Below the pieces are notes generated by a model that was given only the letters and a program-made list of their open reading frames with translations, was not told the DNA's origin and did no database searches. A stretch of 51,464 nt of DNA from positions 2,827 to 54,290 of the forward strand of contig AVPN01000410.1 in NCBI GenBank assembly GCA_000695325.1. The letters are read 5' to 3'. The stretch comes from Pleurobrachia bachei (taxonomy: Eukaryota; Ctenophora; Tentaculata; Cydippida; Pleurobrachiidae). How positions within the stretch are numbered: position 1 is the stretch's first letter; every line of letters starts with the position of its first letter. Positions 45,557-51,464 of the stretch are shown here, piece after piece. The position numbers and the translations under genes were made by a program.

Positions 45557-46333
45557 TTGCAAAGACATGGATAATTTTATCTATCTCTCCTAACTCATTG
45601 ACATTGAATAACATTATGAATCTTGTGACGTCTGTCTTAAACGCATGTTTCTTTGTATGTTTGTTTGTCAGTTTGTCCGACCAAATAACATTGGGAGGGC
45701 TGTACCCCTCCAGTTCTCACCACTTGAAGTAGTAATAGCCGTATGTTTCAGATAAGAGAGAATCAAAGATAACCGATTTGCATGCTCAAAAACGAATGGA
45801 AACGCTTATCTTTCTGAGGTTCAAATAAGGTACATCAGCATACAGTATACACAATCACTCAGATCTCGTTCCCTTCCTCGCTCAGATCAGTGATCTGGGA
45901 AGGTAATTCGAGCTAGAGACAATGTTCTCAATAATAATCATCTTGATAATTATACAGTTTCTCGGACATGGTTTCCGCTATTACAACTATAGGAGTTAAC
46001 TCCGCAATCCCATAAACCCTTTTCCGGACATACAAAATAATACCCCAATCTAACTACCCCACTGTCTGTTCCCACAGTTTAATTCTGTCCCACTAAACAT
46101 TGTATCCTGCAGGTCCGTTGGTGAAGAAGACATCGCAGTAGGCCTGTTTTAGGGCGGATAGGTGGTCCTGGGTGGCTGGTTTGGACATGGAAGAAAACCC
46201 AAAATCAAGTGGAACGAATACCAGGTTAGGACACTTTGTTATCTCGTATGTACCCTGATAAGGGGGAGGGGGGTCAAGATATTGATATGGGGAGAGGGAG
46301 GGGTAAAGGAACTTCATAGGATACTTCGTTGAG
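45557..46333. repeat. Tandem duplication, distal copy, with duplicated terminal exon
   Basis: About 780 bases match 46466-47210 at roughly 90% or better by eye, with indels. Both copies include the last coding exon of the unknown minus-strand gene (46093-46254 here, 47001-47162 there) and its acceptor. This copy could serve as an alternative 3' end. Confidence 0.85.
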
Positions 46334-49300
46334 CATTACACCCCTTACTAAATCAAAATGGAATACTGGAGGGGGCCGAGGGGGTTAATTATGAAATGGG
46401 TGAAACTATCTTTAGATTACGTAAGGAATAAAATATTTTCAATTAAGAATTAGTTTCCCCGCCTTGCAAAGAATGGATAATTTTATCTATCTCTCCTAGC
46501 TCATTGACATTGAATAACATTATGAATCTTGTGACGTCTGTCTTAAACGCATGTGTCTTTGTATGCCTGTTTGTCAGTTTGTCCGACCAAATAACATTCA
46601 GAGGGCTGTGCCCCTCCAGTTCTCACCACTTGGAGTATAGTAATAATCGTATGTTTCAGATAAGAGAGAATCAAAGATAACGGATTTGCAGGCTCAAAAA
46701 CTGATGAAAACGCTGTTTCTGAGGTTCAAATAAGGTACATGTTTAGCATACAGTATACACAATCATAATCACTCAGATATCGTTCCCTTCCTCGCTCAGA
46801 TCAGTGATCTGGAAAGGTAAGCGCTAAAGAGAATGATCTCAATAATACATAATAATCTTGATAATCATACATTTTCTCCGGCTTAGTTTTGAATTTCTCA
46901 ATTACAACCCTGCAATCTCACAAACCCTATTCCGGACATACAAAATAATGAACATACCCCAATCTAACAACCCCAATGTCTTTTCCAACTCCCACTCCCA
47001 CTAAACATTGTATCCTGCAGGTCCGTTGGTGAAGAAGACATCGCAGTACGCCTGTTTTAGGGCGGAGAGGTGGTCTTGGGTGGCTGGCTTGGACATCGAG
47101 GAAAATCCAAAATCAAGTGGAACGAATACCAGGTTAGGACATTTTGTTATCTCGTATGTACCCTGATAAGGGGAGGGGGTGATAAGAACTTCATAGGATA
47201 CTTTTTTGAGTGTCAGGGGTGTATTATTAAGTCAGGGGCTGTAATGGCTATACCTTGCTAGGAAGCAGTCTGCCTGCATCTTCCAAAGCTAGTGATGGGT
47301 TTTGTAGTGCAACATTGAATATGCTAACTTTAGGGTCGTGCAGCTTCTGTCCCGCACGCAGGTGCTCTTTCAACCGATCCTATACAGAGCGAGAGTTACA
47401 TTGTTGCCAAGAGGGAGGGGTGGGAGGTTGCCATGGTGACAATTAACACCCCCTAATTATCATTGATCATCTTTGGGGGATAATTTAACCAAGGAGTTAC
47501 AAATGTGAAAAAAATTGACCTCGATTTGCTATGATTGTCAGGGGGAACATGTGTACCTCGAAGGAGACTGTTGGTGTAGTTTTACTATCCTTTACAAGTT
47601 GATTCCCCAGGCACGTGACATAGGTTTTAGAGGGGACGTGATCGCTGCTGTTCTCTTCGTACAGGTCGGCATAGTACACCAGACACCTGTAACACAGTTA
47701 TATTGTAGTAGCATGTATATAACGAGCTTGATCTTAAGATTTTCGAAATTGGCTGAGAAATGACCGAGTTATGCGGAGTAAAAAGTCTCCAAACTGTGTC
47801 GTGATAATTGGTGTTTTCTTCTGCTCTAAGGGAGTAAACTTTACCTCGATTGAAGGGGCTTGGTAACGAATTTGGTCATCTCCCTCGTGTAAAACTTGGC
47901 ATTGCCCCCGTAGAGTGAGCGGTACTGGTAGGGTCTTTGTGCCCGGGTCAGGTCCTTTGCAATAATCTTCCAGTGGGCACGGTTAGTCTTCGCTAGCTCA
48001 ATGGCAAATCTCAATCGGGGCGACCTGTACAGTGTACGTTGTAACCGACTCTTTAATTGCCTAGTACTCGACCCTCTCGCCACAAAAGGCCAAAGGGTCA
48101 GATGCTTGTATAGCTCATACGAAATCATAAAACATAATACCTGCTGAGAAGAACATTAGATACACGTTCAGATAGCCAGTATTTCCCAGCATGTCCATCT
48201 CTCAAGTTAACCACAGGCAGCCTCCCATCAGATCCCTGCCTAGCTTGATACCGGGCATATCTCGCCACATCAATTATAACTACATTCCCCAGTTTAGAGC
48301 TGTCGAGAACCCGGCTAGTGGCAGAGGTGGCTCTTCTGTTTGTTTTGGAGATGTGTTCCTTTAGTTTCTTAAGTCGCATCTCCGGTCTATCACTGTTTAG
48401 TGATTTGAATACCTGTGATAGCAGTACATCTTACTATATAATGCGAAAAGGGGTGAAACTTGATCCCCCCATGCATGTGATGAGGGGCCCGCTTTTTCCC
48501 GTCATCAGTTCAGATCACATAACCCACATGCATGATCAGATCACCTCACTGAGGATCAGATCCACATGATCAGACCATCCAATGGAGAATCAGATCACCC
48601 CACCCATGATCAGATCACCCCACTGTAGAGTGTAGAGGATCAGATCACCCCAGTTAGTATCAGATCCCAAATTTCACCCAGTAGTCCACTGTGCATGATG
48701 AGATCCCCATATAGAGTAATAGGCAAAGACGTGACCACGGAGAAATTGAGATAGAAATGACGAGAGAGAGAGAAGGGGGAGAGGGAGAGAGAGACAGAGA
48801 GAGACAGAGAGTGACAAAGAGAGACAGCGAGAGACGGAGAGACTAGACAGAGGAACAAAGACAGGGAGAGGAAGATAGAGAAAGAGAAAGGCTAGAGAGG
48901 CAGAGACAGAGAGAGTGATCGACGGGTCCGGTCCTTTTCGGCCGAAGGCCGAATTACATTGACTAGTAATTACTAATTACTAATTACTAATTAGTTAGTT
49001 AATTACTAATTAGTTAGTCTACTGATGATTGGTGCCTCCTCGTGGGGCACCATGAAACATGTGTAACTACCGTTGTTTTGATTTGTAATTAGTTAGTTAT
49101 TAATTAGTCGACTAATTACAATACACTTACCGTTATGTGGTAGTTCAGTTGATAATTGTGTCTGTTTGCCATCCGTTTTGGTAGCGTCCCTATAAATTTC
49201 CTGTGGCCCGAAACATACATATTCTTATGTGGGAACATCTTGAAATGAATCGTTTCCGTCGTCCCGATCTCGGGTACTTCAGCCCGAGTTTCTCTGGCTA

Positions 49301-50707
49301 TCTCGTACTCTTGCACTTCAAGAGGAGCCTGAACAAAAAAGTAAAAAGTAAGCCTCAAGGCAGCCCGATGCGGGGCTCGAACCCGCGACCCCGAGATTAA
49401 GAGTCTCGTGCTCTACCGACTGAGCTAACCGGGCACTGAAATGAAGGGAATTGTAGCGCTATTATTCCCTTTATTTGCTACTGGTTTCTCTCTCACCTCA
49501 GTGTACAAGTCTTCTTCTAGGAAAAACTCGTCGTCCGAGCTTAGGTTGGAGTCATTGTCATTCACATCCGTGTCCGTGAAGATACCTGGGAGAGAGAGAG
49601 AGATAGATGACATACAATGGGTTATAGATCTTAGAACATTAAGGGGTGAATTAATTTTCACACACAATATCCCAATATGAATTGACGTTTTGCTTGTGCT
49701 TTCTATCAGCAGCATGTTAAAGCAGTAGCAAGCGATTGCCAGCAGAAATGTAAACACAACCCCACGAGATCTCATGAGGGGGCATGTGGGGAGTACAAAC
49801 AGGGGCAAATTGTAATTTCCGCACCGCCTCCATAGCTCAGGGGTTAGAGCACTGGTCTTGTAAACCAGGGGTCGCGAGTTCGATTCTCGCTGGAGGCTGC
49901 CCACATTGATCAATCATGGTAACGCTTGGTTGATCAATTTTTTAATTTTATCTTTTCTCACAAAATCAATTGATTAATTAAACAATTAAGATGTTTACTT
50001 TCGACCGATTCTTTTCCTGTTTGTTTATTGATGAGACAAGTCGCTGGCACAATTGAGGGGATCGAGATGATCGGCCTTTCACTCAGTAGATCTATTGGAT
50101 CTGATGTTTTGAGTTTTAGAAGTAAAATAGTTCCGTCTGGCGCCGCGCCGCCGACCCCATCTGAGCTGAGCAGCGCACTGACAATCAAATTGGGGTATGG
50201 CGCCGCCAGACAGTGTAATTGCATTTTGTACCGAACCTGTTTTTGGTGGTGAATTACAGCTGTTTATCACACTGTTTCCAGTCACACTGCTGCTGGTGCT
50301 GAGTGATCTCTTCTGCTTGGGCACTGCGGTACAATAACAGCTACAGCTACAGCTTTATAGCATAGTTATAGCACGTAAAATATAGTTTTAGAAAGAGGGC
50401 TTTTAGTGTTAGCTGAAGTCATTGCAGCTGTTCATGTCTTTTAAGTGTAGCTATACATTAGAAAAGTGTGTAGATCTAAGAGAAACACTTGTGTAATACC
50501 TTCATCTGAGTTCATCAGATCTAAGAGTTGCATCGCATGTGTAATCACATATATACCTTCATCAGATGTAGTACAATTGGTATCCTGATCGATAGACGTC
50601 TCCAGATCATCAGTGATAGTAATTGGGTCAGTCTGACACTCAACGTGGGAATACCTCTTACCTGCCCGCACCGTACACGCCTGTAGAAACACACATCATA
50701 TCTTGAG

Positions 50708-50752
<45 letters not shown>

Positions 50753-51236
50753 GAAACTAAATGAAGGATAGACATTTCTCGTCATGAAATAGTAAAAAGG
50801 GCGATATTTTAATACCTCACAAGGCAGCATAATACCGGGCATTTTATCATTTTGTTCCTTCTTTCCAAATGGCTTCTTATCGAACTGTCCCTTACCCAGT
50901 CTGTCTATCAGGTGGTCTATCCTATAAACAGTTGTAGTAGATTTAGCACAGGGATTGTAACCATGGTAACATGATGTAACCATGGCAACACACGATGTTA
51001 CCATGGTAACCCGTACCTTTCAATGACTCCACCCATTACAAGATCAACAGAATCATCCTTGGGGTAGACTCCGTAGTGTGTCATGTTCTTCTCCTCCTTT
51101 CTGCAGATCCCACAAAATGTAGACCGAACCTTATCCGGTGTCTCACTCCTGGATATCTGATCGTGCTGGTGGTGTTGGTGGTGCTGGTGGTGCTGGTCTT
51201 TTTTGGGAGTCGGAGACACCCCTCCTCCTCTTTTTG
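46093..51236 (-). CDS. Multi-exon gene of unknown family, 5' end outside the window
   Basis: Exons: 51017-51236, 50816-50921, 50557-50680, optional 50500-50520, 50237-50323, 49497-49585, 49131-49328, 48141-48412, 47845-48024, 47557-47686, 47254-47379, then a last exon at 47001-47162 or its duplicate 46093-46254. All phases agree; at least 490 residues. The first visible exon has a His/Gln-rich run (HHQHHQHHQHDQ) and FCGICRKEE; LPCEAC follows some 70 residues later, so two CxxC pairs may bind zinc. Next come an acidic stretch (SSDDEFFLEEDLYTE) and a folded basic region (NVVIIDVARYARYQ, REMTKFVTKPLQSR, ending TNGPAGYNV). I do not recognise the family. The exon 51017-51236 begins in phase 1, so at least one more exon lies upstream. 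Confidence 0.75.
46466..47210. repeat. Tandem duplication, proximal copy
   Basis: Partner of 45557-46333. It contains the terminal exon that follows in phase 0 from 47254-47379. Confidence 0.85.
48535..48670. repeat. Minisatellite of GATCAGATCACC-type units
   Basis: About seven imperfect units share ATCAGATC followed by ACCCCA(C), spaced 15-30 bases apart, inside the intron between 49131 and 48412. It is followed by a GA-rich tract (about 48756-48920). Confidence 0.7.
48955..49110. repeat. TAATTACTAATTAG-type AT-rich repeat
   Basis: Repeated ATTACTA and ATTAGTTAGTT motifs in the same intron. No coding signal. Confidence 0.6.
49363..49434 (-). tRNA. tRNA-Lys (anticodon CUU)
   Basis: 72 bases that fold exactly as 7-4-5-5 stems. 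Acceptor stem GCCCGGT pairs with ATCGGGC. D arm GCTCAGTCGGTAGAGC. Anticodon loop CTCTTAA with anticodon CTT. T loop TTCGAGC. CCA is not encoded, as usual in eukaryotes. A run of T follows on the minus strand (about 49346-49342), suitable as a Pol III terminator. It sits in the intron between exons 49497-49585 and 49131-49328 of the unknown gene, same strand. Confidence 0.95.
49826..49897 (+). tRNA. tRNA-Thr (anticodon UGU)
   Basis: 72 bases with a 7-base acceptor stem (GCCTCCA with TGGAGGC), D arm GCTCAGGGGTTAGAGC, anticodon stem CTGGT/ACCAG with loop CTTGTAA, and T arm GCGAG TTCGATT CTCGC. CCA is not encoded. A TTTTTT run lies about 40 bases downstream. It is inside the next intron of the same unknown gene, on the opposite strand. 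Confidence 0.95.
50079..50224. other. GC-rich segment with inverted GTCTGGCGCC repeat
   Basis: Within an otherwise AT-rich intron, GTCTGGCGCCG (near 50136) and CGGCGCCAGAC-type sequence (near 50201) form an inverted repeat about 75 bases apart. Both strands are open for 70-90 codons here. Splicing phases of the unknown gene skip this segment, so I do not call it an exon. Confidence 0.5.
50500..50520 (-). CDS. Candidate 21-base microexon of the unknown gene
   Basis: It is bounded by a consensus acceptor (CTCTTAG) and donor (GAAG|GTATTAC), phase 1 on both sides, encoding DLMNSDEG with the junction codon. Its 3' end repeats the end of the preceding exon (SDEG). Inclusion or skipping keeps the frame. 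Confidence 0.5.
50711..50749. repeat. (GA)n microsatellite
   Basis: Pure GA dinucleotide run in the intron between exons 50816-50921 and 50557-50680. Confidence 0.9.
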
Positions 51237-51464
51237 CTAAAAACAAAGTCGCTATCAATTTTCAGAGCGTTGGCGGGTCTATTATCAATTCAGAAACATC
51301 TAGATTCTAGAATTTCAGCCTTGTTCGACGCTCTCCGGGTTTGAACAAAAAAAAGATTAACTGTTTATGAGAGAAATCAAACAATATGGGTCAGAGAGGT
51401 GTTTGCACCTGTACATTACTAAACGACTTGGTGGGGCGGGTAGTAATAAAAAAGTGAAACACGA
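51237..51464. other. Upstream intron of the unknown gene, to the window edge
   Basis: The acceptor for exon 51017-51236 is at 51237-51238. No further exon is identified before the window ends. Confidence 0.5.

Noticed and set aside
48480-48670. GATCAGATC repeats as a CRISPR array
   Set aside because: Units are irregular in length and spacing, inside an intron of a eukaryotic gene, with no cas genes.
49958-50252. Overlapping 74- and 88-codon frames on opposite strands as an exon
   Set aside because: The phases of exons 50237-50323 and 49497-49585 join directly, and adding this segment is unnecessary and lacks matching splice sites.

Overview
The window reads as the nuclear genome of an invertebrate animal. 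Genes are split into short exons with GT-AG introns of mostly 60-1000 bases, packed a few hundred to a few thousand bases apart on both strands, with (GA)n/(TC)n microsatellites, two canonical eukaryotic tRNA genes and a small Tc1/mariner-superfamily (pogo-like) MITE. Gene compactness, a rhodopsin-type orphan receptor and several small secreted proteins fit an early-branching metazoan. A sponge is my best guess, but that is an inference and not something the sequence proves. I saw no retroelement, virus-like element or CRISPR array.

Layout. 1-9.3 kb: a tandem duplication carrying two minus-strand genes for glutamine-hydrolysing asparagine synthetase. Only the second (6715-9258) has a visible first exon with the Met-Cys-Gly start. 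Between them lies a minus-strand gene for a single-pass membrane protein (3774-4645). 9.05-12.04 kb: a duplicated 1.5 kb unit. Each copy holds, head to head, the first exon of asparagine synthetase (minus) and the first exon of a G-protein-coupled receptor (plus), so the duplicated unit looks like a bidirectional promoter. 10.2-15.75 kb: the receptor gene, about ten exons covering TM1-TM7.

16.6-37.2 kb: one very large minus-strand gene. Its 5' exons encode a calponin-homology (CH) domain. These are followed by a linker, a second CH domain, a charged coiled-coil-like stretch, a region I do not recognise, and a long run of ankyrin repeats ending at 16611. Its middle (22.5-35.8 kb) is multiplied: the CH2 exons occur three times and other exon blocks three times, introns included, with near-perfect identity in places. 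This is either true intragenic segmental duplication or haplotypes joined by the assembler.

39.3-39.9 kb: a three-exon gene for a secreted ten-cysteine peptide (plus). 41.0-43.3 kb: an annexin gene (minus) whose first exon encodes a signal peptide, which is unusual for annexins, and whose fourth exon is out of frame by one base. 44.5-45.2 kb: a secreted protein of unknown family (minus). 46.1-51.24 kb and beyond: a minus-strand multi-exon gene of unknown family, with a duplicated terminal exon, a 21-base candidate microexon and two tRNA genes (Lys-CUU and Thr-UGU) inside adjacent introns.

The genes do not form a pathway. The common theme is local duplication: whole genes, promoter units, exon blocks and terminal exons. 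All exon borders were called by eye from splice consensus and reading phase. Phases agree across nearly all junctions, which is strong internal support, but transcripts were not available.
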